Part shown: in pieces, positions 25,795 to 34,813 of the stretch | Numbering within the stretch: position 1 is the stretch's first letter | How the letters are laid out: the number at the start of each line of letters is the position of its first letter | Origin: Thermogemmatispora onikobensis | GTDB lineage: Bacteria; Chloroflexota; Ktedonobacteria; Ktedonobacterales; Ktedonobacteraceae | Direction of reading: 5' to 3' | Length of the DNA stretch: 64,000 nucleotides | Assembly (NCBI RefSeq): GCF_001748285.1 | Contig: NZ_BDGT01000005.1 | Span: 1-64,000 of the forward strand | Translations under genes and position numbers: made by a program | Notes under the pieces: generated by a model | What the model was told of the DNA's origin: nothing | The model's database searches: none | What the model saw: the letters and a program-made list of their open reading frames with translations, nothing else

Positions 25795-26351
25795 GCGGCC
25801 ACTGAGAGCGGCTGACCGAGAAAAGCGAGAGGATGGAGGGCTGGAGACGAGCAAAGGAAAAGAGGAAGGGGAGAGGAATCTTCACCACTGGCAGGCGAGG
25901 CATTGGCGGCCTTGACTTTCAGCAAGCTTTCCGTCACAATGGAAAAAACGCCATCACTGGCAACAGCAAGCGACAAGCAGCAGTACTCACGCGCGGGAGA
26001 AGGGAGTAGCCCAGACGCCAGAGAGAAGGCAAGGAAGCAGTGCCAATCAAAGAGAGGGGAAGCAGGAAGCAAGCACTAGCCAGGCTCACCTACGGAAGAT
26101 GATAGGTGAGCGAACATCTCAGAAGAGGGGAAGGGAACGCAGGCGAGGGCCGCAGCGGCTGAGTATGTGAGAAGCCCCGCAAGGCGGGGCGTAGTATGTT
26201 GTTGGATGATGGCGCAGCACCACCACTCGGTATATCCCCCGGCCAGGGGCGCTGCCGCGGTGCGCGGTGACGCCACACGACTTGCTGAAGAGGTGGTCGG
26301 CAAGCAGGTCCTGTTTGTGGGAGGATATACCTGATACCCCAAGGAGCGAGC
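25795..26351. other. intergenic region between divergent genes, with hairpin and long-range inverted repeat
   Basis: No supported gene. GCCCCGC-AAG-GCGGGGC (26174-26190) is a tight hairpin. GGTATATCC (26229-26237) and GGATATACC (26323-26331) form a perfect inverted repeat ending 9 bases before the AAGGAG of the ECF sigma gene, so a transcript could fold its ribosome binding region next to a long stem. The rest shows nothing. Confidence 0.5.
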
Positions 26352-27020
26352 ATGGTGCGACAGGACTGGTCGGATGAAGACCTCGTTCAGCAGTTGAAGG
26401 AGCGCAATCCCGATGCCCTGGAAACCCTCATTGCGCGTTACTCGCGCGAGATTTATTATTTTATTCGTCTCATTCTCAACGGCGTGGGGGTAGCCCAGGA
26501 CGCGGAAGAGTGCGTCAACGATCTCTTTGTGGCCGCCTGGCAGGAGATCGAGACCTTCGATGCCAGTCGTGGTACGCTCCGTACCTGGCTGACGATGCGC
26601 GCGAAATACATTGCGCTGGACCGACGCCGTCAGCTCTGTCGACGACAGGTGCACGCTGTCCAGCCGGCGGAGGAAAATGGTCAGTGGGCTGCTGCCGATG
26701 GCAGCGGTGGGCGAAAAGGGAACCGGTGGGGTGGCCAGGAACAGGAGAATCGCGTTCCTTTGCCTCCCCATCCTGATACCAGCATGGAGCTGCTGCTGGA
26801 ACAAAATGAAAGGCGCGAAGAGTTGCGCCTGGCCTTGGCGACGTTGCCTGAGCTTGACCGCTACCTGATCTATCAGCGCTATTTCCGGTTCGCCAGCACG
26901 GAAGAACTGGCGGCCAGAACAGGTCTCACTCGCCACGCGGTCGATACCCGCCTGTGGCGAGCGCGGAAGAGCTTGCGCGAGGCGCTCAAGGAGTATGCAC
27001 ATGAGTATGAGCGAATTTGA
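26352..27020 (+). CDS. ECF-family RNA polymerase sigma factor
   Basis: 222 residues from ATG 26352 with AAGGAG six bases before. Region 2: SDEDLVQQLKERNPDALETL, EECVNDLFVAAWQEI, GTLRTWLTMRAKYIALDRRR. Region 4 near the end: ELAARTGLTRHAVDTRLWRA, the helix-turn-helix that reads the -35 element. The linker between them (about residues 95-135) is unusually long and polar. The next gene overlaps and encodes a membrane protein, the normal place for an anti-sigma factor. An inverted repeat upstream may control expression. Confidence 0.9.
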   Translation: MVRQDWSDEDLVQQLKERNPDALETLIARYSREIYYFIRLILNGVGVAQDAEECVNDLFVAAWQEIETFDASRGTLRTWLTMRAKYIALDRRRQLCRRQVHAVQPAEENGQWAAADGSGGRKGNRWGGQEQENRVPLPPHPDTSMELLLEQNERREELRLALATLPELDRYLIYQRYFRFASTEELAARTGLTRHAVDTRLWRARKSLREALKEYAHEYERI

Positions 27021-28305
27021 GGAGCAGGCAGAGAACAGGGAATGTCGCAACGCTGTCTCTTTCTCATTCGGTGGCCGCAGAGTGACGCTTCCTTCCGATT
27101 TTAGCGAGGAGGAAGTCGCTTTCGCCCAGGAACTGGATACGCTCTTCTCCCTCCCCGAAGAGGAGATTCCGCCATACTTTGTGCATACCTTACTTGAGCC
27201 TGAAGATCCGCGCTTTGCGCCAGTCGATTCCGGTTTTGAGCAAAGGATACGCGCTCGCGTCTTTCAGCGTCTAAGACTGCAGCGTCGTCTTTTTAACCTG
27301 GAGGAGAGACGTGTCTGGAGAGAGCTAGTGCGCGGGGTAGGCTTGAGCCGGCGCCTGCTCCTGGCCGGCGTCTCACTCCTGCTCTTCATGCTTCTGACGA
27401 TGCTCATCACTGCTCCCTCGTTCGCCTCCGGCCTGGTGATCCTGCTGCAGGGAGTGCAGAGCGGGGTCTATCCGGTGCATGGTCCCCTGACGAGGCCTGT
27501 GGTCAGTTCGCCTCTTAATACGACTGCAGGCCACAACGATCAAGTGAGCCTGCTGGCTGTTGAGCGCGAGCTGCATTTCCCGCTCTATTGGCCGGCAGCT
27601 GTCCCTGATCACTATGTGTTGCGCAACATTTATCTCTATAGCGACCACGTGCGTGGCTGGCCTGTATGGACCGATGGGCCGATGGTGGAGTTCCGCTACT
27701 CCTTGATGGCTCCTGGTAGTCCCTGGCATGACGCGAGCGAGTTGGCGATCCGCGAGTTTAAGCCTTACGGCCAGGTCTATCAGGTAGTGGAGGCCAACGC
27801 CATCCATCCTCTTCAGGTCGATCACCAGGGGCGTGCGGCAGCCATCTATGTTGAAGGTCAGTGGGTGACCATCAATACCTACGCGCGCCGCTGGATCTAC
27901 AACGGGCATTGCGAGCTGCTCACCCAGCACGACGGCGTCGTTTTCTGGATTGCTGGCCAGTGCTCGCCACAGACGGGCCTCAATGTGGAAACCTTGCTCT
28001 CTGTGGCGGATTCCTTGCAAGAGCTGCAGATACGGCATCTGCTCCATACCGGTGTCTCGCTGGTCTCGGCGACGGCCCTCAATCGCTACCTGCCTGGCCC
28101 CTTCGATGGCGTGATCCTCTCGCTCTCGCTCGATAGCAGCCTGGATAGCCCCTATCTCCGCCTCGTCGGCCCGGACCAGCCCGCCGAGAATTTAGGCCAG
28201 GCCAAGACCTCGTCATCTCACGGCTTGCAGGTCCAGGGTCATCAGAGCGCGAGTGGCCATACAGCGACGGCGCCTTCCCAGACGGGTCAGCAGCATCATC
28301 CTTAG
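27001..28305 (+). CDS. membrane protein coupled to the ECF sigma factor, probable anti-sigma factor
   Basis: 434 residues. The ATG at 27001 is 7 bases after AAGGAG inside the sigma gene, and the two genes overlap by 20 bases, so translation is coupled. Layout: ~115 cytoplasmic residues, one transmembrane segment (LLLAGVSLLLFMLLTMLITA), then a ~290-residue extracytoplasmic domain (VSLLAVERELHFPLYWPAAV...) and a Gln/His/Ser-rich tail. No HxxxCxxC zinc anti-sigma motif is visible, so it would be an atypical anti-sigma factor. The outer domain shows no family I recognise. Confidence 0.65.
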   Translation: MSMSEFEEQAENRECRNAVSFSFGGRRVTLPSDFSEEEVAFAQELDTLFSLPEEEIPPYFVHTLLEPEDPRFAPVDSGFEQRIRARVFQRLRLQRRLFNLEERRVWRELVRGVGLSRRLLLAGVSLLLFMLLTMLITAPSFASGLVILLQGVQSGVYPVHGPLTRPVVSSPLNTTAGHNDQVSLLAVERELHFPLYWPAAVPDHYVLRNIYLYSDHVRGWPVWTDGPMVEFRYSLMAPGSPWHDASELAIREFKPYGQVYQVVEANAIHPLQVDHQGRAAAIYVEGQWVTINTYARRWIYNGHCELLTQHDGVVFWIAGQCSPQTGLNVETLLSVADSLQELQIRHLLHTGVSLVSATALNRYLPGPFDGVILSLSLDSSLDSPYLRLVGPDQPAENLGQAKTSSSHGLQVQGHQSASGHTATAPSQTGQQHHP

Positions 28306-28528
28306 CGAGGCGGGTTTTGCTGGCGTGGTTCCTCTCTAGACAAGGACCGGGCTGATCTGGTATCCTCTAAAAAGAGGAGCAGGATTGTGCTGCTCCTGTT
28401 CCTCTCGCGAGCATCAGGTTGTTCGCGAGGAAAGAGCAGAGGCGAATTCTGCTCACGATGGCGCTTCACTCTGCAACGACGCTGAGCGGCGCCAGGAGGA
28501 AGGAGCTTATCCTCAAAGGAGAGGGTCT

Positions 28529-28759
28529 ATGAAGGCACAGGCTACGCAAAGGAAGGCCCAGTCACGGCGGCGTGGTCTCCCCAACCTCCGCCTCTGGCGA
28601 CAGCGTCGCGGCCTCAGTATCGGCCAATTGGCAGATATGACTGGGTTGCGTCGCACGACAATCGCTCACCTGGAGGACGGGCGCGAGGAGCCTCAGCCTT
28701 ATCACGTTCGTCTCTTAGCGCGTGTTCTGGAGATCTCTCAGCTGGAGCTGGTCTCTTAG
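28529..28759 (+). CDS. small XRE-type helix-turn-helix regulator
   Basis: 76 residues from ATG 28529 behind AAAGGAGAGG. It is nearly all one HTH_3 domain: NLRLWRQRRGLSIGQLADMT, GLRRTTIAHLEDGREEPQ, LLARVLEISQLELV. A basic N-terminal tail (QATQRKAQSRRRG) precedes it. It would bind DNA as a dimer; targets are unknown. The following sorbosone-dehydrogenase-like gene is co-directional after 181 bp. Confidence 0.85.
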   Translation: MKAQATQRKAQSRRRGLPNLRLWRQRRGLSIGQLADMTGLRRTTIAHLEDGREEPQPYHVRLLARVLEISQLELVS

Positions 28760-28940
28760 CCAGTCCGGCTGGCAGGCCAGGGCGGACGGGTTGGCTGGCT
28801 GGTGGCTGAGGCGCCTGCCGTTATTTCACGGTCCTGTACTGCTGAGAGAAGCGCCACATGGTCTCATTCTTGCGCGGCCCTGTGGGCGGCAGACCGTTCA
28901 CTCTCAGTACAGGCCCCTAGCTAGCCAGGACGAGAGCTTT

Positions 28941-30185
28941 ATGTCGAACGAAGAGGAACGCCTGCAGGTCACGAGTAGCCAGCCGGTGCAGCCAACGCGC
29001 CGCCGCGGACGACGGCGCCTGATCGTGATACTCTCGCTCCTGGTAGCCGTGCTGGTGGTCCTGGCCGCTCTGCTCTATAGTCAGCGGGCCCTGGTGCGCT
29101 CCTTGTTGACCGGCTCGCATTTCGTGGGCGGCAATGCCACCGTGGCCCATCTGCAGCTCCCCCCCGGCTTCAGCGCCACGGTCTTCGCACAAGGCCTCTC
29201 TGCTCCCCGCTTTATTACTTTTAGTCCCGATGGCACGCTCTTTGTTGCCGAGCGTGGCACCGGAAGCATTGTGGCCTTGCCCGATCCGTCCCATAGCGGG
29301 AAGGCCGCTCGCCGCGTGGTCGTGGTCTCGGGCCTTGACGATCCGACCAGCCTGGTCTTTTATCAGGGCGCGCTCTACGTGGGCGAGGCCTCGCGGGTCA
29401 CGCGCTTTACGCTCGATACCTCCTGGCATGTGACGAGCCGCAAGGTGATTGTGCCCAACTTGCCTACGGGCGGCAACCATGTGACGCGCACGGTCTTGAT
29501 CGGCCCCGATGGCCGGCTCTATGTCTCGATCGGCTCCTCCTGCAATGTGTGCATCGAGCCGGACCCCCGCCGCGCAACGGTGATGGTCTTTAACCTGGAT
29601 GGCAGCGGCGGCAGGATCTACGCCCGCGGCCTGCGCAATGCGGTCGGCATGGCTATCAATCCCTGGAATAACCAGATCTGGGTGACGAATAATGGCCGCG
29701 ATCTGATGGGCGATAATACGCCGCCGGAGACAATCTATGCCCTCCAGGATGGGGCTAACTATGGCTGGCCTCGCTGCCACGCTGGGGATATTGTCGACCC
29801 CGACTATGGCCACCCCGGCGATTGCCGCGGCGTGGTGCAGCCGTTGGTGAAGATGCAGGCCCACTCGGCCCCGTTGGGCCTGGCCTTCTATACGGCCAAC
29901 CAGTTCCCCGCTCACTACCACGGCCTCTTTGTGGCTTTCCACGGCTCGTGGAACCGCACGGTCCCAACGGGCTATAAGGTGGTCTTTATCCCGCTCGACT
30001 CCCACGGCTCGGTCGCTGGCCCCGTCGAGGATTTCGCTGCCGGCTGGCTGCTGAATAATAACGATGCCACCGGGCGCCCCGTGGGCCTGGCCGTCGACCC
30101 CCAGGGCTCGCTCTACGTCAGCGACGATAAGGGCGGCTATATCTATCGCATTAGCTATACCGCCCCACCAACCGTTGACCCCTGA
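28941..30185 (+). CDS. PQQ-dependent sugar (sorbosone/glucose) dehydrogenase-like beta-propeller, membrane-anchored
   Basis: 414 residues from ATG 28941 behind AGGACGAG; the frame upstream to 28722 runs through the XRE gene. Residues ~25-55 are a signal anchor (LIVILSLLVAVLVVLAALLY). The rest is a six-bladed propeller of the GSDH family: LPPGFSATVFAQGLSAPRFI, GGNHVTRTVLIGPDGRLYVS, ARGLRNAVGMAINP, TNNGRDLMGDNTPPE, GANYGWPRCH, VAFHGSWNRTVPTGYKV. Such enzymes oxidise sugars outside the membrane with PQQ. The calcium and PQQ ligands cannot be checked by eye. Confidence 0.85.
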   Translation: MSNEEERLQVTSSQPVQPTRRRGRRRLIVILSLLVAVLVVLAALLYSQRALVRSLLTGSHFVGGNATVAHLQLPPGFSATVFAQGLSAPRFITFSPDGTLFVAERGTGSIVALPDPSHSGKAARRVVVVSGLDDPTSLVFYQGALYVGEASRVTRFTLDTSWHVTSRKVIVPNLPTGGNHVTRTVLIGPDGRLYVSIGSSCNVCIEPDPRRATVMVFNLDGSGGRIYARGLRNAVGMAINPWNNQIWVTNNGRDLMGDNTPPETIYALQDGANYGWPRCHAGDIVDPDYGHPGDCRGVVQPLVKMQAHSAPLGLAFYTANQFPAHYHGLFVAFHGSWNRTVPTGYKVVFIPLDSHGSVAGPVEDFAAGWLLNNNDATGRPVGLAVDPQGSLYVSDDKGGYIYRISYTAPPTVDP

Positions 30186-30225
30186 GCAGACTGGCCGCTC
30201 CGCTCACCCTCGCTGAATGACAGAC

Positions 30226-30276
30226 TTGACAACTCCTCCTGGCCCGGCTATCATATTAATTGACTGGTTAGTTAAT
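30226..30276 (+). promoter_or_regulatory. tetR promoter with overlapping operator
   Basis: TTGACA (30226-30231), 17-bp spacer, TATCAT (30249-30254). Directly after the -10 is an imperfect 22-bp palindrome with ATTAA/TTAAT arms (30255-30276). A similar one lies before the ABC operon at 30936-30957. This arrangement indicates autorepression by the TetR protein. Confidence 0.75.
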
Positions 30277-30292
30277 ATCTGGGCAGGAGAAG

Positions 30293-30913
30293 ATGGCACG
30301 TCGGCCAAAGGCGGAAGGAACAGAAGATCGCCGCGAGCAGATTATCGATGCCGCTCTGCGTGTCTTTGCTCGTAAGGGGGTCGCCCGGGCGACCAATAAG
30401 GACATTGCCCGCGAGGCAGGCATTACGCCGGGCTTGATCTACTATTATTTTGCTGATAAGGAGGCCCTCTTGCGGGCCGTGATTGAGAGCCGCTCGCCGC
30501 TGCGCCTCTTTGAGCAGTTGGAGCCGGAGCAGTGGGACGCGCCGCCTGCCGAGTTCTTGTACGCGATCCTCTGTCAGGCGCTGAAGATTATCGAGAGCGA
30601 GCAGGTCATCAGTCTGATCCGCACGGTCCTTTCGGAGCTGCTCCACGGCGAGGAGATCCCTTTGCTACCAGGGCTATTCTTGCCACGCATCATCGGTGTT
30701 CTGCAGCGCTACCTGCGCCTGCAGCGTGAGCGGGGGATGGTGCGCACGGAGGTTGATCCCGAGGAGATGGCCCAGGTGCTTCTGAGCACCATGATAGGAC
30801 TGGTCATGCGTCGCCAGGTGTTGCGCGATGCCACTGTGCTGCGCTATTCACATGAGGAGCTGGTGTCGCTGGTGCTCAAGACGCTCCTCCCCGGCTTGCT
30901 ACCAGCGGGCTAG
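30293..30913 (+). CDS. TetR family transcriptional regulator
   Basis: 206 residues. The N-terminal DNA-binding domain is typical: REQIIDAALRVFARKGVARA, TNKDIAREAGITPGLIYYYF, ADKEALLRAV. The C-terminal ligand domain is helical and unassigned. ATG 30293 follows GCAGGAGA. It lies upstream of an ABC exporter and shares an operator-like palindrome with it, so it probably represses both until a toxic ligand binds. Confidence 0.92.
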   Translation: MARRPKAEGTEDRREQIIDAALRVFARKGVARATNKDIAREAGITPGLIYYYFADKEALLRAVIESRSPLRLFEQLEPEQWDAPPAEFLYAILCQALKIIESEQVISLIRTVLSELLHGEEIPLLPGLFLPRIIGVLQRYLRLQRERGMVRTEVDPEEMAQVLLSTMIGLVMRRQVLRDATVLRYSHEELVSLVLKTLLPGLLPAG

Positions 30914-30925
30914 CGGCTTTTTTTT
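30894..30925 (+). terminator. intrinsic terminator of tetR
   Basis: GCTTGCT (30894-30900), loop ACC, AGCGGGC (30904-30910) pair with two G-U wobbles, followed by TAGCGGC and eight T. It overlaps the tetR stop codon. Confidence 0.5.
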
Positions 30926-30935
30926 GAACGATCTT

Positions 30936-30957
30936 ATTAATTAATCAATCAGTTAAT
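30936..30957 (+). promoter_or_regulatory. TetR operator before the ABC exporter operon
   Basis: ATTAATTAATCAATCAGTTAAT carries the same ATTAATT...GTTAAT arms at the same 22-bp span as the site in the tetR promoter; 15 of 22 positions are identical between the two sites. It ends 16 bases before the ATG at 30974. Confidence 0.6.
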
Positions 30958-30973
30958 ACAAGGGAGGAGCACT

Positions 30974-31762
30974 ATGGCCGAGAGCAGTCGGAGAGAAGCG
31001 GCTTCATTGGGAGCGAGGGAGAATGAGCCACTTGTGCTCTGTGAGGATCTGGTCAAGGTTTTTGGCAAGAGGCGCGTGCTGGATGGGCTGAACCTCAAGA
31101 TTGGGGCAGGGGAGACCTTTGGGCTTGTGGGTCCCAACGGCTCAGGCAAGACCACCCTGATGCGCATCCTGGCGGGCCTGGTGCGTCCCACGGCGGGCAG
31201 TGTGCGCCTGCTCGGGCGGTGTCTGCCTGAGCCGCGAGTGGCGGCCTCGCTCGGTTACATGACCCAGCTCAGCGCGCTCTATCTTGATCTGACGGCGCGC
31301 GAGAATCTGCGCTTCTTCTGCAGCCTCTACGGCCTGCGCGGTCAAGAGCGCGAGCGGCGCATCGCTGAAATCCTGGCCCGGGTCGAACTGAGTGCCGAGG
31401 CTGACCGGGTCGTGGCGACTTTCAGCGGCGGCATGCGTCAGCGCCTCTCGCTGGCCTGCGCGCTGGTCCATCGTCCGCGGCTGGCGCTGCTGGACGAGCC
31501 GACGGTTGGAGTCGATCCTGAGTTGCGGCGCGCCTTCTGGGACTACTTCGCCCAGCTCAATCGCGAGGGAACGACCATTATCGTCTCGACCCATCATTTA
31601 GACGAGGCGGCCCGTTGCAGTCGGCTGGGACTGCTACGTTTCGGCAAGCTGCTGGCCTGCGGTACGCCCCAGGAGCTGCTGGAAGGGGCGGGCACCAGCG
31701 ATATGGAGACGGCTTTTCTCTACTACGCTGCCCGTGGACGGCAGGAGGAGGTCACAGCATGA
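30974..31762 (+). CDS. ABC transporter ATP-binding protein (drug-export type)
   Basis: 262 residues. Walker A GPNGSGKTT, signature FSGGMRQRLSLACALV, Walker B LALLDEPTVGVDP, H-loop STHHLDEAARC. It belongs to the CcmA/DrrA group that powers ABC-2 exporters. AAGGGAGGAG precedes ATG 30974. It overlaps the permease by four bases (ATGA). Regulated by the adjacent TetR protein, to judge from the operator. Confidence 0.92.
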   Translation: MAESSRREAASLGARENEPLVLCEDLVKVFGKRRVLDGLNLKIGAGETFGLVGPNGSGKTTLMRILAGLVRPTAGSVRLLGRCLPEPRVAASLGYMTQLSALYLDLTARENLRFFCSLYGLRGQERERRIAEILARVELSAEADRVVATFSGGMRQRLSLACALVHRPRLALLDEPTVGVDPELRRAFWDYFAQLNREGTTIIVSTHHLDEAARCSRLGLLRFGKLLACGTPQELLEGAGTSDMETAFLYYAARGRQEEVTA

Positions 31763-32931
31763 ACGGTGCACGTGTCCTGGCCTTGACTTCACGCATTATA
31801 CGGCAGATTATGCGCGACCGACGCACGCTGGCGCTGGTCTTTCTCGTGCCTTTGCTCGTGATGAGCGTGTTGTATGTCGTGCTCACGGGGAGCAGCGGCA
31901 GTGTCCCCACACTGGCCCTGGTGCGCCCCAGCGGGACGGGGAGCGAGGCCCTCAATACCTTCATCGATTGCCTGCTGCCGCCAGCCTCGCGTCTGAAGAC
32001 GATAACGATCGCAGCCGATGAGGTGGAGAGTGTCCTCAACAAGGGCGAGGCCGACGCGGCGCTGATTTTCCCGGCGGATCTGGCGACCCAACTGGCGCGC
32101 GGCGAGCATCCCAGACTGCAGCTTGTGCTTGAGGGATCTGATCCCACGGTCGCCGTGGCCATGCGTGAGAGCGTGACGGCTCTGGTGCGTCAGCTCGATG
32201 TGGCCCTGGCGCAGGCCCAGAGTCGGGTCAGCCAGAGCCAGGGAGCAGGGCAGACCCCTCCTGGCGCTGCGCAGACCACCTCGCTCTTAACGCTGGCCGA
32301 GCCGCGCTATCTACATGGCGGTCCCGACTACACGTCTAATGACGCGCTGGCTCCGGTTTTTATCGGTGTCTTCTCTTTCTTCTTTGTGTTTCTGCTGACC
32401 TCGGTGGCCTTCCTGCGCGAGCGCTCCCAGGGCACAATTGAGCGCGTTCTGGCCTCACCCCTGAGCCGCGCCGAGCTGGTCATGGGCTATGTCTGCGGCT
32501 TCACGCTCTTCGCCCTGGTGCAGGCCATCGTCGTCTTACTCTTTGTGATCTTTATCCTGCGAGTGCACTATCAAGGGAATCTCGGCCTGGTTTTCCTGGT
32601 GGCGATCCTGTTGACGGTGAGTGGCGTCAATCTGGGCATCTTTCTCTCGACCTTTGCCCAAAACGAGTTTCAGATCATCCAGTTCATTCCGCTGGTCTTT
32701 GGACTGCAGATCTTGCTCTCGGGCATTTTCTGGCCGGTGGGGCAGCTTCCCGCCTGGTTGCAGCCCGTTGCCTATCTGCTCCCTTTGACGTATGCCAATG
32801 AGGCCCTGCGTGACGTGATGCTCAAAGGAAGCGATTTCGGCCAGGTTGCTCCCCAGTTGGCAATCCTACTGGTCTTCACGGTGCTGATGATTGGACTGAG
32901 CGCCTTGACCGTGAGGCGTCAGGTAGCCTGA
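31759..32931 (+). CDS. ABC-2 type exporter permease
   Basis: 390 residues from ATG 31759, overlapping the ATPase stop. The first transmembrane helix (LALVFLVPLLVMSVLYVVLT) is followed by a ~190-residue extracytoplasmic domain, then five helices near the C-terminus, with LRERSQGTIERVLASPLSR and FWPVGQLPAWLQPVAYLLPL, both hallmarks of DrrB/YhhJ-like exporters. Substrate unknown; regulation by TetR suggests drug or lipophilic-compound efflux. Confidence 0.9.
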   Translation: MNGARVLALTSRIIRQIMRDRRTLALVFLVPLLVMSVLYVVLTGSSGSVPTLALVRPSGTGSEALNTFIDCLLPPASRLKTITIAADEVESVLNKGEADAALIFPADLATQLARGEHPRLQLVLEGSDPTVAVAMRESVTALVRQLDVALAQAQSRVSQSQGAGQTPPGAAQTTSLLTLAEPRYLHGGPDYTSNDALAPVFIGVFSFFFVFLLTSVAFLRERSQGTIERVLASPLSRAELVMGYVCGFTLFALVQAIVVLLFVIFILRVHYQGNLGLVFLVAILLTVSGVNLGIFLSTFAQNEFQIIQFIPLVFGLQILLSGIFWPVGQLPAWLQPVAYLLPLTYANEALRDVMLKGSDFGQVAPQLAILLVFTVLMIGLSALTVRRQVA

Positions 32932-32964
32932 TGAAAGGCCGTGTCGGAAAGGAGGCGGCTGACC

Positions 32965-33715
32965 ATGTTAGAAGAGAGCACTGTGACGCCGATAACTGCT
33001 GCTGAGGAGGCGGCCATTGCCTCGTCGTCGGCTGGGCCAGAGGTGACCTGTTGCATCGTTGGGGCAGGCCCGGCGGGCTTAATGCTTGGGCTGCTGCTGG
33101 CGCGCCAGGGCCTCTCGGTGCTGGTCTTGGAAGCGCATGGAGATTTCGAGCGTGATTTTCGGGGGGATACGATTCATCCGTCGGTGCTGGAGATCATCGA
33201 TCAGCTCGGTCTGAGTGAGAGGCTGCTGGCGCTGCCCCATGCGCGCATCCAGCAGTTTGGTCTGCAGACTGAGGATGGCTGGCTGGAGCTGACTGATTTT
33301 CGCCTGCTCGCGACGCGCTATCCCTACATTATGCTGGTGCCCCAGGTCGACTTTCTGACGTTTTTGGCACGAGAAGCTCAGCGCTGGCCAGCTTTCCATC
33401 TGGAGATGGGGGCACGCGTCGAGGGACTGCTGGAGCAGGAGGGGCGTGTCGTTGGTGTACGCTATCGGACGCGCGAGGGCTGGCGCGAAGTGCGGGCACT
33501 ACTGACAGTGGCCGCCGATGGACGTTTCTCGCGGGTGCGCCAATTGGCTGGCCGGTTTGCAGCCGGTGAAGACCTCGCCGCCGATCGACGTGCTCTGGTT
33601 CCGGCTCCCGCGCTGGTTTCGCTGGCTGGTGCGGCGGCGGCTCGTTCGTCTGCTTCTGGCCCACTTTATCGGTCTGGGGGTGCCGCAGGTGCGGGTGAAG
33701 GTGGCAGCAAGCTGA
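32965..33715 (+). pseudogene. FAD-dependent aromatic monooxygenase, broken
   Basis: The N-terminal ~195 residues are a good PHBH/TetX-type flavoprotein: the dinucleotide motif CCIVGAGPAGLMLGLLLARQ, then VLEAHGDFERDFRGDTIHPS, and the second FAD motif TVAADGRFSRVRQLAG. At about 33550 the homologous frame changes: the other frame continues LQPVKTSPPIDVLWFRLPR and ends RRLVRLLLAHFIGLGVPQV with a stop at 33715, which matches the family's C-terminal helix. About 150 residues in the middle (substrate domain with the GD motif) are missing. A frameshift plus an internal deletion make it inactive. It follows the ABC permease by 33 bp (GGAGG before ATG 32965), so a detoxification operon has lost its enzyme. 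Confidence 0.75.
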
Positions 33716-33881
33716 GGACAGGTGAGAGCCTGAGAGTGGGGAGGGAGGAGTAGCGCCAGAAGCAGGGGCAGTGTTTCGGCCTGCTTTCTCCCTGCGCAAG
33801 CGTCGCTGTAGAGTGAGTGGCGCTGCGCAGAGAGAAAGCGGATGAAGTGAATAGCAGATGTTGGCGGACGCACGCGTGCAC

Positions 33882-34349
33882 TCAGGCCGTGATGGCGCCG
33901 ACCTGCTTCTCGAAGTTCTTGAAGAACTGGTCGAGGGCCAGCTTGAGCGTATTTTTCATCACGACCTCGGGAGTGGCGGCGATCTTGCCTTCGAGGGTAG
34001 CCTCGGCGGCGTAGCTCAGGTTGGTGGTGGCGGCGCCGTCCTCGGCGAGCGTGATAGTGCAGCTGGCCTTGATGCGGCCCAGGGCATTATATGGCTCGCT
34101 CAGCAGCACGACGCGCTCGGGAGCCACGACCTCGCCGGTGCGCACGTAGACGGTGTAGGGTCCCTTCAGACCGGGGACATTGGGAGAAATAACCAGCTTC
34201 AGCTCACGCCCCGTGCGCCCATCGGGATTCTCGACGTACTCGGCGTTCTCGCAGCCGGGGATGCTCTCTTTGAGCACCTGTGGATCGAACAGGGCATCAA
34301 AGACGCGCTGGCGCGGGGCCTTGATCTGCTGACTGCCCGTGATTTCCAT
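33882..34349 (-). CDS. CoxG-like SRPBCC protein
   Basis: 155 residues with the START/SRPBCC layout of carbon-monoxide dehydrogenase subunit G: MEITGSQQIKAPRQRVFDAL, FDPQVLKESIPGCENAEYVE, and a C-terminal helix TLKLALDQFFKNFEKQVG. CoxG proteins help deliver or anchor molybdenum CO dehydrogenase at the membrane; stand-alone copies are common and their role is less clear. No coxSML genes are in the window. A promoter is visible at 34466-34494. It faces the FAD pseudogene convergently. Confidence 0.85.
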   Translation of the reverse strand: MEITGSQQIKAPRQRVFDALFDPQVLKESIPGCENAEYVENPDGRTGRELKLVISPNVPGLKGPYTVYVRTGEVVAPERVVLLSEPYNALGRIKASCTITLAEDGAATTNLSYAAEATLEGKIAATPEVVMKNTLKLALDQFFKNFEKQVGAITA

Positions 34350-34465
34350 CGCGGTCTCGAAACCTTCCTCACAAGAAAATCTGGCCCTGCTCTGCCCGTG
34401 CGCCGTGATGGCGGTGGTGGGGACTGGCAGGGAGGTGTGTGTAAGGAATCTTCCTCAACACGATC

Positions 34466-34494
34466 AGTATATCCCCTGTATGAAGTCGCTTCAA
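34466..34494 (-). promoter_or_regulatory. sigma-A promoter of the CoxG-like gene
   Basis: Minus strand TTGAAG (34489-34494), 17-bp spacer, TATACT (34466-34471). The leader to ATG 34349 is about 110 bases. Confidence 0.6.
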
Positions 34495-34709
34495 TCCAGA
34501 GGCTAGGAAGTACCAGGAGCACTCGGGACATGAGCGGGTGATCCGGGAGGGCGCCAGGCCCGCAGGAGAGCCTGGCAAGTTCTTGGAGAAGAGCTTAGTA
34601 CAAGCGGTCTTGCTGCTTATCTCATTGATTGATGTTTCCCGCGATGCTGCCGCTTCAAAAGATGAATGGAAAAATCTAAGCCAGGCACTTTTATTCATCC
34701 TTCCATATA

Positions 34710-34739
34710 TTTACAAGAATGATTTTTTTGTGTTATCAT
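34710..34739 (+). promoter_or_regulatory. sigma-A promoter of the small secreted protein gene
   Basis: TTTACA (34710-34715), 18-bp spacer, TATCAT (34734-34739), in a locally AT-rich stretch. A TGAGCAT-AAAG-ATGCTCA hairpin lies in the leader (34755-34772). Between 34495 and 34709 nothing else was seen. Confidence 0.6.
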
Positions 34740-34813
34740 TTGTCTGAGTATCAATGAGCATAAAGATGCTCAGCAGCAATTGCTTCCAGTAAAAGGAAGG
34801 AGGGAACCTCGAG

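Noticed and set aside
26076-27050. 324-residue minus-strand frame across the ECF sigma gene
   Set aside because: The plus-strand sigma factor has clear region 2 and 4 motifs and a proper ribosome site.
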